A stretch of 64,000 nt of DNA. Origin: Candidatus Peregrinibacteria bacterium HGW-Peregrinibacteria-1. Lineage in GTDB: Bacteria > Patescibacteriota > Gracilibacteria > UBA1369 > LOWO2-01-FULL-3. The notes below the pieces were generated by a model. The model made no database searches, had not been told where the DNA came from, and was given only the letters and a program-made list of their open reading frames with translations. The DNA lies in NCBI GenBank assembly GCA_002839505.1, contig PGYE01000001.1, forward strand, positions 1 to 64,000. Reading direction: 5' to 3'. The first letter of the stretch is position 1. Every line of letters begins with the position of its first letter. Of this stretch, positions 1 through 7,617 are shown one piece after another. A program made the position numbers and the translations under genes.

Positions 1-21
1 ACCACAAACATAATCTCAAAA

Positions 22-984
22 ATGACAACTCGTTCTTTAAACCTATCCAGCCCCACCGACCTTGCCACAATCATCACCTACGGCCGTAATTGTCGCCTCC
101 AAAAAGAATCCATCCGAAATGGCGAAAACACCCGCGTCACCCCCGGAGAAATATTTGAAGGAAAAATAAAAAACCTAAAACTCGGAACCCCCGTAGTAAT
201 AAGAGGCGCACGCAACCTTACTAGCTCCAGCCTCCAACGAGTAACCATCGACAACTCACCAGAAGACATTCGTTTCCACACCAAAACCTCAGTCTACAAA
301 ATCATTGATATGGACAATGAAAACACCAATCATTGCACCTCGCTTTTATATCTTCAAAAGGGATCGCTCGGACTCGACCAAGAAATACCCGATGGTTTCT
401 ACGACGGCGGTCCCCAAACCACCTTTCAAATTGATGAAGACGGACACCTATCCATAAAAGCCCCTCAAGAAATCATCTTCCTCGATCAACAAGTCGACGA
501 AGAATTAAGAAGAAAAACCCAACAATCCATATCACTTCTAAAAGATATCAAAGACCCACGAGCAAAAGCAAAAATTCTGGCAATGTATGTCTCATCAGCT
601 TTAGGCGGACATCAGTACGCCCAACGCCCTGAAATCAGCATCATCAGACTCACCAGACATGAAATCACACAAATCCTGAAAAAAAGTGATGATGATTACC
701 TACCACTCGGCCAACTCAATCACGGAACCAGTTATCACAGAGCATTACTATTTAAATATCTTGCCGACCGCAACAACATCTACAGTACCATCACCAAATC
801 GCGTACCAAAGCACAACCCGACAACCAACATGCCTGGAATATTGTCATGATTGACGAAAAATTCTACTTCGTTGACCTAATCCACTCTCCAGGATCACTA
901 TATGAAGACTATTCACCAAAAGCAGGCGCCTATAAAAACGCCTGCCACACAACCCTAAATCATCTCCACAACTTCGTCGAATGA
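22..984 (+). CDS. EDR1/transglutaminase-like domain protein
   Basis: A 320-residue protein. Residues about 226-293 resemble the EDR1/CTR1-type transglutaminase-fold domain (PF14381): an LGQLNHG...HRALLFKYLAD segment, then HAWNIV (His270) and FVDLIHSPG (Asp285). In that family the first segment usually reads GLCRHRALLFK, with the putative nucleophilic Cys before the His; here it reads GTSYHRALLFK, so Ser237 stands at the Cys position. Residues 1-220 match nothing I recognise; no signal peptide or membrane segment is seen. The 3' end overlaps the convergent nitroreductase gene by 30 bp. Family assignment is from motif spacing, and substrate and role are unknown. With Ser in place of Cys it may be a binding domain and not a peptidase. 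Confidence 0.6.
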   Translation: MTTRSLNLSSPTDLATIITYGRNCRLQKESIRNGENTRVTPGEIFEGKIKNLKLGTPVVIRGARNLTSSSLQRVTIDNSPEDIRFHTKTSVYKIIDMDNENTNHCTSLLYLQKGSLGLDQEIPDGFYDGGPQTTFQIDEDGHLSIKAPQEIIFLDQQVDEELRRKTQQSISLLKDIKDPRAKAKILAMYVSSALGGHQYAQRPEISIIRLTRHEITQILKKSDDDYLPLGQLNHGTSYHRALLFKYLADRNNIYSTITKSRTKAQPDNQHAWNIVMIDEKFYFVDLIHSPGSLYEDYSPKAGAYKNACHTTLNHLHNFVE

Positions 985-1590
985 TCGACGCACCTTCTTC
1001 GCATCAGCCATCGGATCATCTCCGCGATATCCCAAGGCCAGCATCGTCACCGAGCTAAGGTTTTTATCTTTTAAACCAAGCACCTCATCCACCTTGTCCG
1101 GCAAAAAGCCTTCCATCGGCCCAGCATCAACTCCCAGCAACGCCGCCGTCTCCATCATCACTCCCAAAGCAATATAAGTCTGTGCCTTAGCCCAAGCATC
1201 CACCATCCCATCTGCCGCCTTCATCCCAATCGCACCATCAACCATATTCTTCAAACCACTCAAATCATCCAAGGCCACTCCCCTCACACTTGAAACCCGC
1301 TCCACCAACTCTCGACTAATATTTTCCGCCACGTCAGTTCGATATGCCAAAACCACTAAATGACTCGCATCTGTCACCTTAGCCTGTCCAAAACTCACCT
1401 CCTTCAATTGTGCCCTCACCTCCGGATTATTAATCACCAAAAATTTCCACGCTTCCACTCCAAAAGAACTCGGAGCCAGCCTGCCAGCCTCTAAAATAAC
1501 CTTCAGATCTTCATCACTCACCTTCTTTGAAGTGTCAAAAACATTGACCGCATAACGCCAATTTAGCGCTTTCAAAATTGCTTCTTGCAT
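955..1590 (-). CDS. Nitroreductase-family flavin oxidoreductase
   Basis: A 211-residue NAD(P)H:FMN oxidoreductase of the NfsB/nitroreductase family, probably a cytosolic homodimer reducing nitro- or quinone compounds. Visible family features are the N-terminal RYAVNVFD (FMN phosphate-binding Arg), APSSFGVEAWKFLVI (residues about 40-54), GPMEGFLPDKVDEVLGL, and the C-terminal MLALGYRGDDP. Length is typical. The gene is transcribed away from an HxlR-type regulator across a 111-bp spacer containing a perfect dyad. That arrangement resembles quinone/electrophile-responsive pairs such as HypR-HypO in Bacillus, so regulation by the neighbour is likely. The substrate cannot be read from sequence. Confidence 0.88.
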   Translation of the reverse strand: MQEAILKALNWRYAVNVFDTSKKVSDEDLKVILEAGRLAPSSFGVEAWKFLVINNPEVRAQLKEVSFGQAKVTDASHLVVLAYRTDVAENISRELVERVSSVRGVALDDLSGLKNMVDGAIGMKAADGMVDAWAKAQTYIALGVMMETAALLGVDAGPMEGFLPDKVDEVLGLKDKNLSSVTMLALGYRGDDPMADAKKVRRSFDEVVEMI

Positions 1591-1646
1591 AAAGTATTAA
1601 TCAAACAATAAAATAGAAATTGAATTTACAGCAATAACACTATTAA

Positions 1647-1665
1647 TACTATAAATTCTATAGTA
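1647..1665. promoter_or_regulatory. Dyad operator between nitroreductase and HxlR genes
   Basis: Perfect inverted repeat TACTATA-N5-TATAGTA in the divergent intergenic region. A -10-like TATAAT at 1667-1672 lies directly beside it and points toward the HxlR gene. HxlR/DUF24 regulators bind TACT...AGTA-type dyads (for example the YodB box), so this is the likely autoregulatory and divergent operator. Binding is inferred. Confidence 0.55.
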
Positions 1666-1701
1666 CTATAATAGACATAGTAACGCTACGCAAGGTCATT
1701 T

Positions 1702-2034
1702 ATGAAAAACCACCATTTACCCAAAAACAAAGCCGACCAACCAACCAAATGCCCCACTCAAGGCATCACCCTCTTCGGTGACGCCCACACCCTCCTCATA
1801 ATCAGCACCCTCGACAACCAAGAAAAACGCTTCTGCGAACTCCAACGCGATCTCGGCGACCTCAATCCCGTAACCCTCACCAACCGCCTCAAAAAATTAG
1901 AAAAGGAAGGCTTCCTCAAACGCCACGAAGAAACCATCACCCGCCTATCCGTCAGCTACTCACTCACTCCCAAAGCCCAAAAAATGATCCCCATCATCAA
2001 CAGCATCAAAGAATACTCAATCAAATACCTATAA
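1702..2034 (+). CDS. HxlR/DUF24-family transcriptional regulator
   Basis: A 110-residue winged-helix protein with the HxlR pattern: an N-terminal Cys (Cys17 in KCPTQG), RFCELQRDL, then the recognition region NPVTLTNRLKKLEKEGFLKR and a wing with SYSLTPKA. HxlR proteins of the HypR/YodB/QorR type sense quinones or disulfide stress through the N-terminal Cys; Cys17 and a second Cys45 would allow an intersubunit disulfide, which is inference. It is divergent from the nitroreductase gene and has a dyad operator in the shared spacer. The epmA gene starts 4 bp after its stop, so it may be cotranscribed with the translation genes downstream. Confidence 0.85.
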   Translation: MKNHHLPKNKADQPTKCPTQGITLFGDAHTLLIISTLDNQEKRFCELQRDLGDLNPVTLTNRLKKLEKEGFLKRHEETITRLSVSYSLTPKAQKMIPIINSIKEYSIKYL

Positions 2035-2037
2035 CTC

Positions 2038-3042
2038 ATGATCGAAGCCCACACCCTCAAGCAAATTTCCACCCTCTATCGTGAAATCCGCCGCTTCTTC
2101 GACCAACAAGACTTTATCGAAGTCCACACCCCCATCATGACACCCATCCCAGGCATGGAACCCCACCTCACACCATTCGAAACCACCCTCACCACCCCAC
2201 TCGACAACAAACAATACCCCGTCTATCTCAACACCTCTCCCGAACTCCAAATGAAACGCCTCCTCGGCGCCGGCCTCGAAAAAATTTACAACATCACCAA
2301 GGTGTTCCGCGACTATGAACTCGGCGGCGGCCGCCACAACCCCGAATTCACCATGCTCGAATGGTATCGCCAAAAAGCCGATTACTTCGACCTCATGACC
2401 GACTGTGAAAACCTCATCACCACCCTCCTCCCCCACTCCAACCCCAACCCCAAAATCGACTTCACCACGCCATGGGACCGCGCCACCACCCAAGAACTTT
2501 TCCACCAATACTGCGACATCGACCTCAACCAAAACCAGACCTTCGAAAAAATCTCACAGACCGCCATCTTCAAAAATCTCGACATCGCCGGCTGCCAAGA
2601 CTGGGACGACATCTTCTTCAAAATCTTCCTCAACCACATCGAACCACATCTCGGAATCAATAAACCGATCTTCATTTATGAATACCCTGCCACACAGGCC
2701 GCCCTCTCCAAGAAATCCACAAAAAACACCTTTTTCGCCGAACGCTTTGAGCTCTACATCGACCGTCAAGAAATAGCCAACGCCTTCTCCGAACTCATCG
2801 ACCCCGACGAACAAACCCAACGACTAAAAGAAGAACAAGAGCTCAGAAAAAGCCTCAACAAAAGAGTATTCCCCATTGACGAGCAATTCATCGCTAGTCT
2901 AAAATCCATCAAGCATCCATCGGCGGGCATTGCCCTCGGAATCGACCGACTGTTTATGGTACTCTTAAACAAACTTAAGATCGAAGAAGTAATTCTCTTC
3001 CCCATGGATCAACTACTCAAAGAAAACTTTAACAACCAATAA
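2038..3042 (+). CDS. epmA: EF-P--(R)-beta-lysine ligase (PoxA/GenX)
   Basis: A 334-residue class II aminoacyl-tRNA-synthetase paralogue lacking the anticodon-binding domain of lysyl-tRNA synthetase. Motif 2 is FRDYELGGGRHNPEFTMLEWY and motif 3 is GIALGIDRLFMVLL near the C terminus. The PGMEPHL and EYPATQAALS segments are typical of EpmA. It attaches lysine or beta-lysine to a conserved lysine of elongation factor P, and efp starts 1 bp after its stop, which strongly supports the call. Length is close to E. coli EpmA (325). No EpmB (lysine 2,3-aminomutase) gene is in the window, so the form of lysine used is unknown. Confidence 0.92.
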   Translation: MIEAHTLKQISTLYREIRRFFDQQDFIEVHTPIMTPIPGMEPHLTPFETTLTTPLDNKQYPVYLNTSPELQMKRLLGAGLEKIYNITKVFRDYELGGGRHNPEFTMLEWYRQKADYFDLMTDCENLITTLLPHSNPNPKIDFTTPWDRATTQELFHQYCDIDLNQNQTFEKISQTAIFKNLDIAGCQDWDDIFFKIFLNHIEPHLGINKPIFIYEYPATQAALSKKSTKNTFFAERFELYIDRQEIANAFSELIDPDEQTQRLKEEQELRKSLNKRVFPIDEQFIASLKSIKHPSAGIALGIDRLFMVLLNKLKIEEVILFPMDQLLKENFNNQ

Positions 3043-3043
3043 A

Positions 3044-3607
3044 ATGGCAACCACAACCAACATCACCCAAGGTCTGGCTGTAAAATACAAGAACCAAGAC
3101 TGGATTGTATCCTTTGCCCAATTCGTCAACCCTGGAAAAGGAGCCGCCTTCACCCGCGCAAAACTCAAAAACCTCAAAACCGGACAAGTTGTCGAAAACA
3201 CCTTCCGTTCCGGAGAATCTATCGAAACCATCGATGTCGTACGCAACAAATGCCAATACCTCTACAACGACAGCTCCGACTTCTACTTCATGGACAATGA
3301 AACATTCGAACAATTCGCCCTCAGCGCCGACATAATCGGCGACCAAAAAGACTTCCTCCTCGACAACACCGAATGCTATTCCCTCTATATCGACGGCACC
3401 CCCATGAGCATACAGTTACCTCCAAAAATGACCTTCACGGTTATCTCCACTCCCCCGGGAGTCAAAGGCGACACCGCCACTGGCGGTTCCAAAGAAGCAA
3501 TAATTGACAGCGGCGCCACCATAAAAGTGCCCCTCTTTATCAAAGAAGGCGAAAGAATCATAGTAAACACCGAAGACCGCAGCTATGTTAGCAAAGACAA
3601 CTCATAA
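3044..3607 (+). CDS. efp: Elongation factor P
   Basis: A 187-residue EF-P with three beta-barrel domains, which relieves ribosome stalling at polyproline stretches. The modification loop reads VNPGKGAAF, placing the acceptor lysine at Lys32, equivalent to Lys34 of E. coli. The C-terminal domain has GDTATGGSKEAIIDSGATIKVPLFIKEGE, the usual EF-P signature. It sits in epmA-efp-serS order with 1-5 bp spacing, so enzyme and substrate are almost certainly cotranscribed. A lysine at the loop tip together with the adjacent ligase indicates the lysylated (not rhamnosylated) class. Confidence 0.96.
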   Translation: MATTTNITQGLAVKYKNQDWIVSFAQFVNPGKGAAFTRAKLKNLKTGQVVENTFRSGESIETIDVVRNKCQYLYNDSSDFYFMDNETFEQFALSADIIGDQKDFLLDNTECYSLYIDGTPMSIQLPPKMTFTVISTPPGVKGDTATGGSKEAIIDSGATIKVPLFIKEGERIIVNTEDRSYVSKDNS

Positions 3608-3612
3608 AAATT

Positions 3613-4881
3613 ATGATCGACATAAAATTCATCACCGCAAACCCGGACATCATCAAAAAAGGCGCGACCCGAAAAATGGTCACCGTCGACATTGATCAAA
3701 TAATCCAACTCGACGACAAACGCCGCACCAGCCTTCAACGCCTCGAAGAACTCAGAGCAACCCAAAATCGCGTCTCCAAAGAAATCCCTCAAGCCGCCGA
3801 CAAAGAAATACTCTTGGAAGAAATGCGCCTCGTCAAAGACGAAATCAAAATCCTCGAACCCGAAATCAGCAAACTCGAAAACGAAATAGAAGAGCTCGCC
3901 ATCCTCGTACCAAATCCCCCCCTAGATTCCACCCCCGACGGCCGCGAAGACAGCGACCACGAAATCATCAAAACTCACGGCAAAAAACCAAAATTCGACT
4001 TCACTCCCAAAGACCACATCGAACTCGGCAAACTCCTCGATGTCATCGACATCGAACGCGGTGTCCGCACCTCCGGAGCCCGCTTCTACTACCTCAAAAA
4101 CGACGGGGCCATGCTCGAATTTGCCCTCACCCAACACATCATCCACAAATTAAGATCCAAAGGCTTCGCCCCTATAATCCCCCCCGTCCTAGTCAAAGAA
4201 GAAGCCATGTATGCCACCGGATTTTTCCCCGCCGATCGCAATGAAGTCTACCATGTCAACCCCGACGACGACGACCTTTACCTCGTTGGAACCTCCGAGG
4301 TACCGCTCACCATGCTACACGCCAAAGAAATCGTTCCCGAAGAAAAACTTCCAATCCGTTACTGTGGATATTCCACCTGCTTCCGCCGTGAAGCCGGATC
4401 CTACGGTAAAGACACCGCCGGAATCATCCGTGTACACCAATTCAACAAAATAGAAATGTTCAGCTTCTGCCACCCCGACAAATCCCAAGAAGAACACGAA
4501 CTCATCCGCTCCATCGAAGAAGAAATCATGCAAGAACTCGGATTCCACTACCAAGTATTAAACATCGCTGCCGGAGACCTTGGAGCACCCGCTGCCAAAA
4601 AATACGACATCGAAGTCTGGATCCCCACCCAAGAAAAATTCCGCGAACTCACCTCCTGCTCAAACTGCACCGACTTCCAAGCCCGCCGCGCCCAAATCCG
4701 ATACAAAGACAAAGAAGGCAACAACCAATATCTCCACACTCTCAATGGCACATCCATCGCCATTGCCCGCACCATCGTCGCCATTCTTGAAAACAATCAA
4801 CAAGCCGATGGCTCCGTCCTAATACCCGAAATCCTCCGCCCCTACATCGGGAACCAAGAAACCATCACCCAAAAAATTTAA
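3613..4881 (+). CDS. serS: Seryl-tRNA synthetase
   Basis: A 422-residue class II synthetase that charges tRNA-Ser (and tRNA-Sec if present). Residues about 1-105 form the long antiparallel coiled-coil arm (RRTSLQRLEELRATQNRVSKE onward). The catalytic domain carries motif 2 CFRREAGSYGKDTAGIIRVHQFNKIEMF and motif 3 NGTSIAIARTIVAILENNQ. LVPNPP precedes the catalytic domain as is usual. Length is normal for bacteria. It follows efp by 5 bp in the same apparent operon. Codons are strongly C-ending, as in the neighbouring genes. Confidence 0.97.
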   Translation: MIDIKFITANPDIIKKGATRKMVTVDIDQIIQLDDKRRTSLQRLEELRATQNRVSKEIPQAADKEILLEEMRLVKDEIKILEPEISKLENEIEELAILVPNPPLDSTPDGREDSDHEIIKTHGKKPKFDFTPKDHIELGKLLDVIDIERGVRTSGARFYYLKNDGAMLEFALTQHIIHKLRSKGFAPIIPPVLVKEEAMYATGFFPADRNEVYHVNPDDDDLYLVGTSEVPLTMLHAKEIVPEEKLPIRYCGYSTCFRREAGSYGKDTAGIIRVHQFNKIEMFSFCHPDKSQEEHELIRSIEEEIMQELGFHYQVLNIAAGDLGAPAAKKYDIEVWIPTQEKFRELTSCSNCTDFQARRAQIRYKDKEGNNQYLHTLNGTSIAIARTIVAILENNQQADGSVLIPEILRPYIGNQETITQKI

Positions 4882-4892
4882 AACCTCAACCT

Positions 4893-5684
4893 ATGCTCCT
4901 TCTCTCGACCTCATCCCTGGCCGGTTATGATATTAATCACATATTTGAATTTGTAAAAACCGCCGCCTACGACGGCCTAGACCTACACATTTCAAAAGAT
5001 CTCTTCGACACCTACGACTCCGAATACCTCAGCAAACTCATCACCCAACACCAACTCCCCATCCCCACCATCACCGCCCCGCTAAACTCCACTCCCGAAC
5101 AAATCGAACTCATCATCAAGCTCGCCGAAGCATTAAACAGCAAAATAATAGTCCTCCAAAATCCCCGCGCCCTCACCTCAAAAACCTCCGACTGGCTACT
5201 AAAAAACATCACCAACCTCCAAACCAAACACAACATCGCCATCGCCATCGAAAACAGCTCCACCCAATACTTCCTTGGCATCTTCCCGAAAAACACCACC
5301 ACCAGTGAAGATGACATCAAGATCTTCAAACACTTCTCACTCAACACCACTCGCCTCGGCGAACGAGGACAAGACCTCTTCAACATCTTCGACCAGGTAA
5401 AACAATATCTCGCTCATGTCCGTCTTGCCAACTACGACAAAAAACGAAAATACACCCCCCTCACCTCTGGCAACCTTCCCCTCGAAGGATTCCTCGCCAA
5501 ACTCAAACAACACAATTACCAAGGCCCAATATCAATTCAAATCGCCCCACCATTCCTCAAAGCCGGTGACAACAAAACTGTCATAAAAAACCTCATAGCG
5601 GCAAAAAAGTTTCATGAACAATACTTTATGAAACTAACGCCCACACCACCTGACATCACCCCCAATAACCCCTCCGACTACTAA
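4893..5684 (+). CDS. Xylose-isomerase-like TIM-barrel protein
   Basis: A 263-residue protein with the pattern of sugar-phosphate isomerases/epimerases and AP endonuclease family 2 (PF01261). The N-terminal strand LLLSTSSLAGYDINHIFEFVKTAAYDGLDLH, the SKIIVLQNP strand, IAIAIENSS with a metal-ligand-type Glu, VRLANYDK, and the C-terminal PISIQIAP mark successive barrel strands. It is short and keeps only some metal ligands, so substrate and activity are open. The stop codon overlaps the ATG of the ABC ATPase (TAATG), implying translational coupling with the transporter genes. Confidence 0.6.
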   Translation: MLLLSTSSLAGYDINHIFEFVKTAAYDGLDLHISKDLFDTYDSEYLSKLITQHQLPIPTITAPLNSTPEQIELIIKLAEALNSKIIVLQNPRALTSKTSDWLLKNITNLQTKHNIAIAIENSSTQYFLGIFPKNTTTSEDDIKIFKHFSLNTTRLGERGQDLFNIFDQVKQYLAHVRLANYDKKRKYTPLTSGNLPLEGFLAKLKQHNYQGPISIQIAPPFLKAGDNKTVIKNLIAAKKFHEQYFMKLTPTPPDITPNNPSDY

Positions 5685-6340
5685 TGATTACACTGGAAAA
5701 AGTCACCAAAAAATTCCCCAAACAAATCGACACGGCCATAAAAACCGTCAGTCTCAAAATCCCTGACCATGACTTTGCCGTTCTCCTCGGCCCCTCCGGC
5801 TCCGGAAAATCAACAATTCTCCATCTCCTGGCCGGCCTCACAAAACCCACCTCCGGCAAAATTCACATCAACAATAAAATCATCAGCCAGCTGACCGACC
5901 AAGAAGCATCTCTACTCCGCAACCAAACAATCGGATTCATCTTTCAAGAATTCCACCTCATCCCGCACTTAACCGTCCGACAAAACATCGAGCTCCCCTC
6001 CCAAATATCCCACAGCAAAACATCCCAAACCCACATCGACTCCCTCATCAAAGAAGTTGGCCTCACCAACAAACAACACGACCTGCCCTCCGCCCTCTCC
6101 GGCGGCCAAAAACAACGAGTCGCCATCGCCCGCGCCCTAGTCAACAATCCCTCCATCATACTTGCCGATGAACCAACCGGCAACCTCGACCAAGCCACCG
6201 CCAAAACCATCATCCAACTCCTCAAATCCCTACACGAAAAACACCGCTCCACCCTGATCATCGCCACCCACGACGAAGAAATCGCCAAAATAGCAAAACA
6301 CAAAATATTCATCCGCGACGGCCAAATAACCAAGGACTAA
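5684..6340 (+). CDS. ABC transporter ATP-binding protein, MacB/LolD type
   Basis: A 218-residue nucleotide-binding subunit. Walker A is GPSGSGKST (residues about 38-46), the Q-loop is [14 protein letters not shown], the signature is [15 protein letters not shown], Walker B is [12 protein letters not shown], followed by the H-loop [14 protein letters not shown] and DEPTGNLD are characteristic of the LolD/MacB/FtsE branch that works with FtsX-type permeases. The permease gene follows after 1 bp. Such pairs power mechanotransmission, lipoprotein or peptide export, or cell-wall hydrolase control; which applies here cannot be told. Confidence 0.92.
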   Translation: MITLEKVTKKFPKQIDTAIKTVSLKIPDHDFAVLLGPSGSGKSTILHLLAGLTKPTSGKIHINNKIISQLTDQEASLLRNQTIGFIFQEFHLIPHLTVRQNIELPSQISHSKTSQTHIDSLIKEVGLTNKQHDLPSALSGGQKQRVAIARALVNNPSIILADEPTGNLDQATAKTIIQLLKSLHEKHRSTLIIATHDEEIAKIAKHKIFIRDGQITKD

Positions 6341-6341
6341 C

Positions 6342-7571
6342 ATGAAAATCAATCCCCTCTCCAAAAGTCGCACCATATCCGTCTCACTAATCATTGCCGT
6401 AACCTCCCTATCTTTTTTCCTCAACATCAAAACCGGCATCGAGACCGCCACCTTTCAACAACTCCAACAAAACACCTCTCACACCGAAATCCGCGTCCTC
6501 CCAGACATTCAAAACACCGGCACCCTCTCCTTCTTAACCGCCAAGGTAAATAAATTCTCCCCAGAAACCATTACTCAGATCAGCCAACTCAACAATGTCG
6601 AATCCGTCTACCCCGAAACCCAACTCGACGGCTTTGCCTCCGTCCAAGGATCCGTATTCGGCATCAACCTCATCACCGACGCCATGATCTATGGAGTCCC
6701 CTATGAATTCGTCAGCCAAGACATCTCAACGCCCGAAACATGGTCCACCACCGAACAACCCTACCCCGCAATCATACCGCGCAAAATCCTCGACCTATAC
6801 AACCTCGGCGTATCAGCACCCCGCAACCTCCCCATAATATCTGAAGAAATTCTCATTGGAAAAGAACTCACCCTCTTCCCAAATCACTCCACCCTCTTCA
6901 ACACCTCCACCGACTCCGACGAACCCATTAGGCTCAAAGTTGTTGGCTTCTCCGACAAAGTCAGCCTCCTCGGAATCACCCTCCCCTCACACATCCTACA
7001 AAAGATAAACCCCACCCCCGACCTTCCAATTCTCCAACTCCTAGTAAATGTTGACCAAGAAAACCAAGTCACCGCAGTCGCCCAAAACATCGAAGACCTA
7101 GGATTCGAAACCCAATACCTCCAAAAAAGCCTTGAATCATTAGAATCGAAACTCAACTACATCTACTGGGTCATAGCAATAATCACCAGCGTAATCATCC
7201 TATTGTCCGCCTCCGTCATCACCTCGCGCTTCACAAACCAAGCCCTCAAAGAACAAAAATCCATCGCCATCCTCCGATCTCTCGGCGCCACCAAAAAACT
7301 AATCCGCAAAATCATCCTCAAAAACGCCCTCGCCATCGGCACAATCTCCACCACCATCGGCATCATAATCGCCACCATCCTCAGCTACTCCCTCAACAAA
7401 ATCATCTCCCAAAATCTCTCCACCACATCATTAAAAGTCGATTCACTATTGCAAATCGACCTTATCAACACAATACTCGTCCTGCTATTCGGCATCCTCC
7501 TAACCATCCTCTCCGCATACATCCCCGCCTTTAAAGCCTCCAACAACGACCCGCTCCAAGATCTCAAGTAA
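6342..7571 (+). CDS. FtsX/MacB-type ABC permease
   Basis: A 409-residue membrane subunit. There is one N-terminal transmembrane segment (ISVSLIIAVTSLSFFLNI), a large extracytoplasmic domain (about residues 30-265) and three C-terminal transmembrane segments in the FtsX arrangement: IYWVIAIITSVIILLSASVI, NALAIGTISTTIGIIIATILS, and INTILVLLFGILLTILSAYIPA. The AILRSLGATKKLIRKIILKNA motif between C-terminal segments is the typical ATPase-coupling helix of this family. It directly follows its ATPase. The periplasmic domain is shorter than in MacB and lacks an obvious sabre-like region, and no membrane-fusion protein is adjacent. Confidence 0.88.
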   Translation: MKINPLSKSRTISVSLIIAVTSLSFFLNIKTGIETATFQQLQQNTSHTEIRVLPDIQNTGTLSFLTAKVNKFSPETITQISQLNNVESVYPETQLDGFASVQGSVFGINLITDAMIYGVPYEFVSQDISTPETWSTTEQPYPAIIPRKILDLYNLGVSAPRNLPIISEEILIGKELTLFPNHSTLFNTSTDSDEPIRLKVVGFSDKVSLLGITLPSHILQKINPTPDLPILQLLVNVDQENQVTAVAQNIEDLGFETQYLQKSLESLESKLNYIYWVIAIITSVIILLSASVITSRFTNQALKEQKSIAILRSLGATKKLIRKIILKNALAIGTISTTIGIIIATILSYSLNKIISQNLSTTSLKVDSLLQIDLINTILVLLFGILLTILSAYIPAFKASNNDPLQDLK

Positions 7572-7617
7572 CCCGATTCAATTAAGTTCGAATCACCTGA
7601 GACCTTTCACTATCAAA

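Noticed and set aside
7575-7605. GATTC...GAATC inverted repeat after the FtsX permease as a terminator
   Set aside because: Only 5 bp, AT-rich and without a T run.
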